Source of the DNA: Verrucomicrobiota bacterium | GTDB taxonomy: Bacteria > Verrucomicrobiota > Verrucomicrobiia > Chthoniobacterales > UBA10450 | Reading direction: 5' to 3' | Assembly (NCBI GenBank): GCA_003218915.1 | Contig: QHPC01000165.1 | Span: 1-36,311, forward strand | DNA: 36,311 bases | Shown: piece after piece, positions 9,671 to 19,600 of the stretch | How the letters are laid out: every line of letters begins with the position of its first letter | Position numbering within the stretch: position 1 is the first letter of the stretch | The notes under the pieces: model-generated | What the model was told of the DNA's origin: nothing | Seen by the model: the letters and a program-made list of their open reading frames with translations, nothing else | Databases searched by the model: none | Program-made: the position numbers and the translations under genes

Positions 9671-10203
9671 ATCGGCAGCGAAAGGAACTCTTTGACCTTT
9701 GCCTCCTCGCCGTTGGGATCGTCGTGGGGCTCGAGCATGTCCTCATCCAGATCGGCTTTGTATTGGCGCACATAGCTCAGCCGTTCGGCTTGGCTGATCG
9801 TGTACAAGTCCACGCGCGCTGCCGCGAGTTCGCTTAGCCGCTTGAGTTGCAGCGAATAGAATCGCAACAGCGGATCGTGGCTGTCCGCACTATTTTGCGC
9901 AGTCTTTTGCGTAGCCTTTTGCGTAGCACGCACACCGGTCCACGCGTCTCGTGCTCTTTGGAATATCTCGAGCGTATCACCCCATATCCTGCGACAATCG
10001 TCAACTCGGTCCAAAGATCGACATGACAACGTTGCCAAACTGAACACAGTTTTTGCGCCTGAACAAAGCTCGATCAGCTCGGCTGGATCGACCGCCTCTC
10101 CGGCGCGGATTGCCATCGCCACAATCGCGTTATCGGCCAAAAATCCCGTCCTTACTTCTTGGAGGAGTTCGGTGTTCACCAGGATTGGTCCGAAAATTAG
10201 CAT
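9667..10203 (-). CDS. Hypothetical protein
   Basis: 178-aa ORF divergent from 10254..10952. Confidence 0.45.
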   Translation of the reverse strand: MLIFGPILVNTELLQEVRTGFLADNAIVAMAIRAGEAVDPAELIELCSGAKTVFSLATLSCRSLDRVDDCRRIWGDTLEIFQRARDAWTGVRATQKATQKTAQNSADSHDPLLRFYSLQLKRLSELAAARVDLYTISQAERLSYVRQYKADLDEDMLEPHDDPNGEEAKVKEFLSLPI

Positions 10204-10253
10204 AAATCGTCTTTTGTGGACAAGTTTGAGACATCTTGCAATAGTGTATCGTC

Positions 10254-10952
10254 ATGCTCCAATTGGCTTTCGCACAAGCTGGCGCGCCAGTTACCCCACT
10301 CTCGCAGCAAGAGAAAATTCGATTGCGCTCCCTTGTGCAGAAGATCGAGCGCGGGATGTCGACATTTTTAGAGGTCGGCGCGGCATTGATCGAACTCAGA
10401 AGCAGCCGGCTGTATCGCGAAACACATTCGACTTTCGAGAGCTTCTGCCGCGATACGTTTGGGCTTGCCCGATCCACGTGCGACGGCATGATCCGTTCGG
10501 CGAGCGTAGCGCAAACACTCAAGGAGAATGGGATCGAGTTAGCGCCTACAACCAGCGAAGCTGTGCTCAGACCGGTTGCGGCTCTCCCATCGCCTGAACT
10601 CCAGCGCGCAACATGGAGATTGATTGAATCCGCAAGCCCCAGATGCGGCCCTACTCAACCAGTGGCAAGCAAGATCGCGCGTGTAATCAAGAATGCCATC
10701 GAACCAGCCGAAAATAACGGCAATGGGCATAAGCCCAGAAGCCGCGAGCACATCGAACGCGAGATTCCGTTCCTGCGTCCCGTGACCAGGCTTGGGAGTT
10801 ATCCGTCTTTCGACGCCGAGCTGGTGGTCTCGCATTTGGATAAGTTCATCCCTGCAGCCGGGGCTTATACGATGTGCGGCAAACTGATTGAGCGCTGCCA
10901 GGCGGTCAGGCAAGTATTGGAAACCAAATTCCCGGAGTTGGCCGATGCCTAA
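10254..10952 (+). CDS. Plasmid/phage-type DNA-binding-like protein
   Basis: IERGMSTFLEVGAALIELRSSRLYRETHSTFESFCRDTFGLARSTCDGMI, motif common in mobile-element HTH proteins. Confidence 0.55.
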   Translation: MLQLAFAQAGAPVTPLSQQEKIRLRSLVQKIERGMSTFLEVGAALIELRSSRLYRETHSTFESFCRDTFGLARSTCDGMIRSASVAQTLKENGIELAPTTSEAVLRPVAALPSPELQRATWRLIESASPRCGPTQPVASKIARVIKNAIEPAENNGNGHKPRSREHIEREIPFLRPVTRLGSYPSFDAELVVSHLDKFIPAAGAYTMCGKLIERCQAVRQVLETKFPELADA

Positions 10953-11241
10953 AGTTTCGCCATCACAGCGCAAAAGAATCTCGAGAATAAGACGCCGTGC
11001 TATTGTGGCCGTCCGAGAGGCGTACGAGAAGGGTTTGATCAGCGCTAAGCGCGCCGATCTGCTTTTGTATCTCTCCGCCGACGAACAAGCCAAAGAGCTT
11101 GCGACAATCCTTGCTGACCGTGAAACCCGTGAACGGACTGCGCATTTGGCCGCTGAGACAATCAACGCGTACCTGGCCAGCCATTCGGATAAGGTCGACC
11201 TGCTGGAGCTGGGGCGCCAGATTCGCGCTGTAATCGCTTGA
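10945..11241 (+). CDS. Small basic hypothetical protein
   Basis: MPKVSPSQRKRISRIRRRAIVAVREAYEKGLISAKRADLLLYLS; overlaps upstream stop. Confidence 0.45.
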   Translation: MPKVSPSQRKRISRIRRRAIVAVREAYEKGLISAKRADLLLYLSADEQAKELATILADRETRERTAHLAAETINAYLASHSDKVDLLELGRQIRAVIA

Positions 11242-11382
11242 ATACACAACCCGCTATCTTGACCCTCGGAAGCCATCAAACGCGCTACATTCTGGCAATG
11301 TGCGCATTTGGCAGGAGTGATTAGATACACTGGCTCGTGCGTTCGGCATTTTGAACGATAGGGAATTTTGGATAACTGAATT

Positions 11383-12228
11383 ATGCGAACGCCGTCGCTA
11401 ACAGCATCTAAGAAGCGAAGAAACGCCGGGCGCCCGAGCAAGAAAACTGATGAGAAAGTTAAGGCTCTGATGCAGGTCATTTCCACCGGGGCGCCATATC
11501 GGATTTGTTGCGCTGCAGTCGGGGTTTCCTATGACAGTTTTATGACATGGAAACGCGAGGATTGGGAGTTTGACGCGAAGGTTGAAGCGGCATCTGCGAA
11601 AGCTGCGTTGCGATTGTTGGGCAAGATCGAGAAACAAGCGGATCAAAATTTTGCTGCCAGCAGCTGGATTCTAGAAAGGCGATTTCCAGAAATTTTCAGT
11701 CGGCCCGAGGTGCAGCTCAACCTGATCCAGCAAAACAACACAGTCGAGAACAGCCTTGTGATCAACATTACAGGGACGGATGCGGCGAGGATTGAGGCGC
11801 AGGCGGAGCCGATTCGGGCAGAGGTGGCAGCGATGTTTGAACAATACCGACCGCTCTCAGGCGGTGGTGAAAACGCAGCGCATGAGGTTGAGGCTGAGCC
11901 AGTTGCTGAACAACCGCTTCCGAAGGTTGCGGACTCCGACCAGGGGCGGGTCATCACGCACCGCGACGGCGATGAGAATAGCCAGGCGTTCTGGAGAATA
12001 CTGGTCAGCGCACGCCCTGAGAGGTTGATCGCGAAGGATACGGCGGAGTTCGCGGTCCGGACTTTGTTATCGCAAACGTTAGGCTATAAAGCGCACCGGA
12101 TGGAGATCGATTTTGGCGGTGACCCAGTCACCCTTGAAGAGATGTTCAGCCGGCTTGAAGAGCTGTGTGGCGGATCAAGTTGCTGGCAGGCTGCGCAACG
12201 GCTAGCTGGCTACACTGCAACATCTTAA
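11383..12228 (+). CDS. Terminase small-subunit-like HTH protein (phBC6A51-like)
   Basis: GRPSKKTDEKVKALMQVISTGAPYRICCAAVGVSYDSFMTWK...ASSWILERRFPEIFSRPEVQLN. Confidence 0.65.
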   Translation: MRTPSLTASKKRRNAGRPSKKTDEKVKALMQVISTGAPYRICCAAVGVSYDSFMTWKREDWEFDAKVEAASAKAALRLLGKIEKQADQNFAASSWILERRFPEIFSRPEVQLNLIQQNNTVENSLVINITGTDAARIEAQAEPIRAEVAAMFEQYRPLSGGGENAAHEVEAEPVAEQPLPKVADSDQGRVITHRDGDENSQAFWRILVSARPERLIAKDTAEFAVRTLLSQTLGYKAHRMEIDFGGDPVTLEEMFSRLEELCGGSSCWQAAQRLAGYTATS

Positions 12229-12308
12229 CGGCCTTGTGCCACCCCAATTTTACAGTCGCACCGCAGCTCAAAAATCAGTAAGCTCGAGGGCAACCAGGAG
12301 ATACAAAG

Positions 12309-13697
12309 ATGGCACGTAAATACACACCGCGACCAACCCCGCGTAGACCGTACTATCCCGCTCGCCGTTACGCTCAAGCGGTAGATCAAGGTGGTGGATT
12401 TGCTGGTGGTTGGAAGATCGGGGAACAGATTGGTGGTGGGTTAGGGCAGTTGGCCAAGGCGATAGCTGCGGCTCGTGAACAAGAGGCCCGCAATCGGGTT
12501 GCCAACCGGATCATGAACACGGCGTATGCGCCGCGGGCTGGGTTTGTGGGAGGAACAGCGCCGGCGGCTGGTGTGCCATTAGCTGGCACAGCGCCCGAGA
12601 GAGGTGGAGCGGCTGCAATGGATGAAGCGATTCGAGGCCAGCAATTGATCAATGCGCTACAGAATCAGAAGATAGCGGCTCAGAGGCAGCAGACCGCGGC
12701 TGAAACAATGGAGATGCGCAGGAGAGCGGCAATGGCGGGTGGTGGCGCAGGTCGAAGCCCGTGGCGGCCCGGAGGCGGAGCGAGTGCTGCGCCGGTTTTA
12801 TCGCAAGGTGGTGGGCAAGCCCCCGGCGGGAAGCCCGGTAAGCCGACTAAGTATGAGCCTGGGAGCAGTACGCCGGATGACCAGTCGTATTACAACTATA
12901 ACAATCATCGGGCGGACGTGGATGCGCAGCACGGGAAAGGGACTTTTGACCGGTTACAGGCAGCTACTGGGCTAGTCGAGCAAGATTCCAATACTGGTCA
13001 ATACATATCGAAAGATCCTGACACAGTTGACGTTGATCCTAAGACTGGGGCTATAACATTGAAACCCAAAGGCAGTTATCCTGGCGCGCATATAAGCTCT
13101 GAAGAAGTCCAGAGTAATATGGCGCGTTATGATGCGACCAGTGTCCAACGCGGCGGTAAACCTTCTTACGTCGATCGTTATATGGGAAGTGCTGCGCCAC
13201 AGAGCGGGTTGGGTGCAGGCAGCCAGGAAAATCCGTATACGCCAAAGGGTACAGTGGAGCTGAACGCGGTACCTGAAGGGGGGTGGTTTGTGAGTCCTTC
13301 TGATGGCAAGACTTATCAAAAGCAGCCACATGCGCGACCGGCGCCGGAGGAAAAGAAGACGACTGGTCTTGGAACAGAGACTCCGGAGGGAACGCAGTTG
13401 GCTAGTGCGCCAGAGGCGGCTGGGACTCCGGTTGATCTTGGGCAGTTGCCGGCTGGTGGGCAGGGTACCGATTTAGCTGATGCGATTGCGCGTGCGAGGG
13501 CAGCTCAATCGTTGCAAGGGCCGACTCCGACGCCGATGCCGCCGGTTGATCTGGCGTCTGTGGCGCCGAGCAACATGCCGGCCAGTTTCAGTCTTGGGCA
13601 ATTGCCGACTGGCGGAGGGGTGCCGGATACGCAATTAGCCGATGCAATCAGGATGGCGCAGACAGCTGATCAGTTCAGAGGCTCTTCCTATGGCTAA
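12309..13697 (+). CDS. Low-complexity Gly/Pro/Ala-rich protein with internal C-terminal repeat
   Basis: LGQLPAGGQGTDLADAIARARAAQSLQG and LGQLPTGGGVPDTQLADAIRMAQTADQFRG; overlaps start of giant ORF. Confidence 0.55.
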   Translation: MARKYTPRPTPRRPYYPARRYAQAVDQGGGFAGGWKIGEQIGGGLGQLAKAIAAAREQEARNRVANRIMNTAYAPRAGFVGGTAPAAGVPLAGTAPERGGAAAMDEAIRGQQLINALQNQKIAAQRQQTAAETMEMRRRAAMAGGGAGRSPWRPGGGASAAPVLSQGGGQAPGGKPGKPTKYEPGSSTPDDQSYYNYNNHRADVDAQHGKGTFDRLQAATGLVEQDSNTGQYISKDPDTVDVDPKTGAITLKPKGSYPGAHISSEEVQSNMARYDATSVQRGGKPSYVDRYMGSAAPQSGLGAGSQENPYTPKGTVELNAVPEGGWFVSPSDGKTYQKQPHARPAPEEKKTTGLGTETPEGTQLASAPEAAGTPVDLGQLPAGGQGTDLADAIARARAAQSLQGPTPTPMPPVDLASVAPSNMPASFSLGQLPTGGGVPDTQLADAIRMAQTADQFRGSSYG

Positions 13698-16600
13698 TGG
13701 CACGCTTTCAGAAGAGGTCAGGCGCAAGCGACTCGCTGAGCAGTGGAGTCCAGCCGAAGATGAGATCGACCAGGAAGACGTTGATCTAGAAAACGAACCT
13801 GTCCTGGAAGAGCCGCCGCCTGCGCCCGAAGAGCTTGAGCCCGAAGAACCTGAGGCTAAAGAACAGCCTGAGCCTGAACGAAGGGCCGCTGAACCGGCGC
13901 CAGTGTCTCGAGTACCTGGCCGTGTCCAACACTTTGAAGATTACAGCGTACCGCCAGCGCCAGCTCCTCCTGCCGAGCCGTTAGGCCCTCCGACAAAGTT
14001 CTTGGGTGAAGAGGGCGTCGATATCACTCCAACGCCACCGAAGATCGAGCCCGCGGCACCAGCAGCACCAGAGGCTGGTTTTCTGGGCGAGCAAGGCGTT
14101 GATGTTGTTCCGACAGCTCCAAAGATTCAGCCTGGCGAAGCGGTTATCAAGCCTGAGAAACCATTGCCGCCGGCGAAACCGTTAGAGCCTGAGCCAGAGC
14201 CAGAGGTTGATATACCAGCGACCAGTTATAGGCCTGGCCGCGGCGGGCAAGAACCGCAGTATATCGTTCTTCATTCCAGTGATGGACACGAGAAGGGCGA
14301 CATTAACACACTGACTCAAGGCAATGTGTCGTCCCATTATTACACGACCAAAGACGGCCGATCGATGCATTTCGTGCCGGAAGCTGACACGGCCCATCAC
14401 GCTGGCAGGGATAGGTACGGCGGTGACGGCAATCCGTACACAATCGGGATCGAACAGGAGCATATCGATGGGGAGGAGGAGTGGAGCGATGATCAGGTCC
14501 GGGCCACTGCCAGGACGGTTGCCGGTATCATGCGTCGGCATCCTGATATCCCGCTTGAGAATGTTATCGGGCACGCAGACCTGGCTGGAGAGCGCAAACA
14601 GGATCCGCTCGATTTCCCGTGGGAGACGTTTCGTAAATACGTAACGACTTATCTTAGAGGCGGTGAACCGCGGGAAGCTGCTCGAGAGGGAGTCGCTAAA
14701 GCTGGTCCTGGTAGAGTGCAACATTTTGAGGACTACGCTCAGACGACGCAGGTAGAAACTCGTGATGCAGAGGGCAATATCATTCTAACGCCTGTAACTG
14801 TCGAGGGTCGGCCGGATGTTACCAGGCGAGCTAGGCCAGCGGGTCAATCGGAGTACGGTTATTACCCGGGAGAGAAGCGGGAGGATTTTGTTTACGGGAA
14901 TGCCACGACATTTGGCGATGCGGAGGACCGACGCCGGTATGCGGATGCTCGTGCACATGGATTAAGCGAAGCTGAGGCGCGTGCAGTAGGTGATAATGGC
15001 CGGGGTGCAGCGAGCCAAGGCGGGCTATATACACCAGACACGTATGGCGTCGCAGTCCCGCACGATGTGTTGGTTGAGCGATTCGGCAACAATCCAGCCG
15101 CCTGGCGCAGAGTACGCGTGGATATTGTCACGCCCGACGGCCGCCGGTTACGAGTACCGATTGTTGATATTGGTCCTGGAGCAGGCCCGCAGGCAAGAAG
15201 AGTAGCCGCGGATTTTACTCCACGATTGGCTGCTCAGATTGGGACAGAGGGCAAGTTCGCGTTCAAGCTTGTCCCGGATGCTGGGCCGGACGTGAACAAA
15301 GATCCGCGGATGTGGCAGAGCGAACAATCGGCGATCGCTCAAGGGATTGATTTGAGCGGGATCGCGAAGGAACATCAGCGCTTTGAACGACCGCAAGTCG
15401 CGGGCAAAACGATGACGGATGAAGAAATGGCCCGGGCAGCGGTCAAGCGTGATGAGGCCATGACGCGCCAGCACGACATCATTACGAAGCTGCCTGAGGC
15501 CCAGATATCATGGTTGCCTGATGCCCAGCAATCGCCAGTGCAGCTTTTCAAGCGGCTGAATACACGCGTTGAGGGGGTCAGTGATGCGTTCAGGCACCAG
15601 TACCAAGAACAGGTCAAGACTGAGATCATCAAAGAAGCGCAGGATTTTTACAAGGAGCCTGACCCGCAGAAAGCTTTTGAACGTGCGACCAGTGACGCGA
15701 ATTTCCTGACCGTTGGTGAAGAGATGGGCCGGATCATCAAGGGGATCACCGATATAAAGGATCCAACCCAACGTGCACAGACGTTAGGCAAGCTGAATGC
15801 AGAGTTGGACCCGGCCAAGCAATACAGCGATATAGTTGGCTTGGCCGATAGCGCTGACCGGGTTGCTAGTCCTGAATATCAGCAGCAACAGAGCCAGGCG
15901 ATTGCGCAGAAGAAAACCTGGATCGAGAACCAGTTAAAACAGAATCCACAGCTGCAAGGGACCTTAGGTGAATTTGTGGCTCAACAAGGCGCACAGATTT
16001 TGGGGAGTGCGTCGTTGGCATGGTTGCCACCTGGAATCAGAGAGAGCGCGTTTGCGGCTCAGATCTATGGTCAGGCCAAGGATGAATTCAAGCGCGATCA
16101 TCCTGACTGGAGTGAACAACAACTTAATGATGCAGCTGGTAAATCGGCATTTCTGCAACTGGCGCCGCAGGAGATTGTTAGTGCTGCGATTGGCGGGCGA
16201 TTGGGATCACTGACCGGTGGGATAGGCCATCCAGTAGCACGGATCACATCGGCAGTAGCAGCGCATATGGGTATTGGCGCTGGCGGCGGGGTGTTGCAAC
16301 AGATTGGTGCCAATGTTGCGGCTGGTAAACCGTGGGATGAGGGAATTGATAGAGCTGCTGGCCTAGCTGCTATTCAGAGTGTGCCTGGTGGGATTGCTGC
16401 TGGGGTAACTCATCCGCCTGTACGGCGCGCGCCTGAGGTTGCTCCAGAAAGACCAGCAGTGCCTCCTGAGGAACGTCCGCCGGTAGTGCCAGAACGCCCG
16501 CCGGTAGTACCAGAGGAACGCCCGCCTGTGGCTGAGGAGCGTCCGCCTGTAACTGAGGAGCGTCCGCCTCCTGTGGCCGAGGAACGGCCTGTCGTCACCG

Positions 16601-19600
16601 AAAGGCCCGAGGGACATCCCGTTGCTCAAGAGCCACATGTCGTCGAAGAGCAGCTTAATAAAACCAACCAGGATCTGTTCAACCGGTACCAAGCACAAGG
16701 TGCTATTGAAGAACGACTCGGCCCAGCCGATATTATTAGAGGTGAGCGACCAACCGAATTTGGCGAAACTCCAAGAGGAGCTGCTATTTCTGCGAGAGAA
16801 GATGAAGCGGCACGAGCTCTCGCGGCTGGACGTCCAGAGGATATTGCATCTCGAATGGCTCGTGAACGGGACCTGGGACGAATTGGACAACTACGACCAA
16901 TACCTGGCGCGCGGGGCGAAGGAGTTTTTGCACGAGAAGCGCCCGCCGGCTGGCGCGCAGTAGAGGGCGAGCGACCCATTGATTGGGCTCATCCGGCTAA
17001 TGCTGAAGTCTTGCGTCGAGCCCATATAGTCACAGAAGAGTTCCGACCCGCCATAGAAGCTTTGGGCGCGCGCTTAACTCATGAGCCTGGTAAGAACTAT
17101 GCACATTTAAGCGAAGAGCAAGGTTTCAAGGTTAATCTTGACCCGCTGAAATTGGCGCACAATTCCATCAGTGAGGGACTCACGCCCCAACAGGCGCACG
17201 AGCGAATGCGGGCTGTCGTTGATGAAGAATTGATTCATGCTGCTGATTTATTGGCAATGCATGAGGATTGGCAGAAAGCTGATCCACAACAGAAGCCAAG
17301 GTTATTTCGACAACATGTCACTGAGGAAAGTCGCAGGGCGATGCGGGAAATGTTTGATGCGTATGATCAGGCAAGAGGTACTGGCAATCGGCGATTAGCG
17401 GCAGTTATAGAACGCACGGCCCAAGGAGCTTATAACGCTTATCATTTCCCAGGGCATGGACGGCCGATGGTCGATTTTGGTGAGATTCGCGGGTATTTGG
17501 AACGCAATCCAGAAGCCGCACAACAGATGCGCGGGGAATTGGTACGCCAATTAATTCAGGCGGGGCGCAGCGGCAACATCAGAGAATTCGTTCCGCGCAC
17601 ACTTCTTGGCCGAATGACCAATTATCTGCGCAAGGTATTGACTGCTTTGAAACGCGCTTATGTGCGCTTCAGAGGCGGAGAAGCTGGACCGCTGATCGCA
17701 CGAGCGATCCGATCTGTTGAGGCGAAATTGGATGGGCTTGATGCGATTAGGCGCGGTGAAGCACCCAGAATAAAGGGTACAGGAGCCGAATTTGGTGAAA
17801 GGCCAGAGGCTCCTGGAAAGCGTAAAATCTCGCTACGCGAAGCTATCTTGAGGGCCAAGCTCGGTTATTCGACAGCGCTTAAGGGTGGTGAGAGCGCCAT
17901 GCTCGATTATGTGCCTAACCTGGCGCGGGCGATTCGGCGCAAGCCCAGTCTAGTACAGGCTTACGGGCAGCGGGGCCGATTGGCGCAATTGGTCAGCGCG
18001 TTTCAGTCTATCCCAGGGCGTGAGCGTGCGCGGGTGACTCGTGAATGGACTGATTATATCAGAGCTGAACAGACTCGTAAGCCGTTGCCGGTAGTAGGCG
18101 CTGATACCATGCGGCTCTTGAATGCGCGCAAAGACACTGCGGCTGGTATCGGCCAGTTACTCAAGGAACTCAATGTTCATGTTAAGGATTCCAAGGGACG
18201 GGTCCGGCCGGTTCGTTTGATCGGTGATACCTATTATCCGTGGCGGATCAGCGATGATATGCGTGATGTGTTTAACAATCGCGATGGCAATCGTTCGAAC
18301 GAATTCAACAAGATTGTGGAGCAGGAGATCGCTGCCGGAACGGTTAAGAGCCGCGAAGAATTCGTTGACAAATTTACTCATGCGATCAATGGTGAGCCGC
18401 ATTCCAACGATCACTTCGGCAACGTCGAGCGCGCTCGTGAGATGCGGCTACCGTACTCGTTCTATGACTTCAGCCCTGAAGCGTTCCTGCGGTACGCCGG
18501 GCGTGCGACCGATCGATTGGCGCAGATTGGTGCATTCGGCCAAAAGCTATCTGCGAATGGCAAAGACATGTTTGATCTCTCAATCGAGCACGTTAATCAG
18601 AGAGGCGATCTATCGCATGACGCGAAAGAGAAAATCATCGATCGGATTGTCAGAGAACGCAACGCGGAGTTCGCCGAGGGTCCCAGGAGCACCCTGGATC
18701 GGTTGGGCAGCCTGGGTCGGACCACAGCAACCGGGCTGATGCTATCCAATCCGCAGACATCGTTCATGAACTTTGTATCGGGTGCAGCCCAAAACATGGT
18801 CTTTGGCGGCCCAACCAGTTTCGCTAAAACTGCACTCCAGTTTCCTTTTGGATGGAAGAAAGGGCTCGCTGAAGCCCGCGATCGCAACATCCTGAGAGCC
18901 AATTTGCGCAACATCATGGATGACTATGATCTGGTTACCAACCCTAACTGGATCGAACGCGGTGTGCGCAGAGGTACTGAGATCGGGCTGAAGCTCGGCG
19001 GTCAGGATCTGACCGAATCAATTAACCGGGTGTTTGCGATGCAACAAGCCAAGGAAATTTTGCGCGAATTCACTCGTGAATATGGCGTTAAGGATAATCC
19101 AATCAGCCGGGCTCGAAACGAGTTCGTGTCGCGTCGATTCGGCTTCAAGCATGGGGAAGACGCTACTCGGTCTTTGACCGCACTGGCGCGCGAAGGCGGT
19201 ATCGGGGAGATGTCCGATGAATTCATCCGGCAGTATGTGATGGATGTGCACGGCAATTATGGGCCGGGTCAATCGCCAGCACATATCCTCAATAGTCCTA
19301 TCGGAAAGACAATGTTTCAGTTCCAGAAGTGGGGTGCTAATACGTCGCGTATGATGACGCGCGAATACCTGATGCCGTTGGCTCGCGCGATGCGCAGTGG
19401 ATCAATGGCTGATAAAGGCTATCATATCCTGCGAACCTTATCGTATTTTGGTGTCGGAGCCGGCCTGACGATGCCCGCCGTTGCCGCGCTCAATGCTCTT
19501 TATCGCCGTGACCCACAGGATCCGACCCTGGCCGAGATCGGTAAAGCGTTTTCGAAAGGCGATGTACAAACGGCGCTAAGCTATTCGCTCAAGAAAGCTT

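Noticed and set aside
16363-16979. Antisense ORFs across the proline-rich part of the giant gene
   Set aside because: By-product of low-complexity GC-rich codons on the sense strand.
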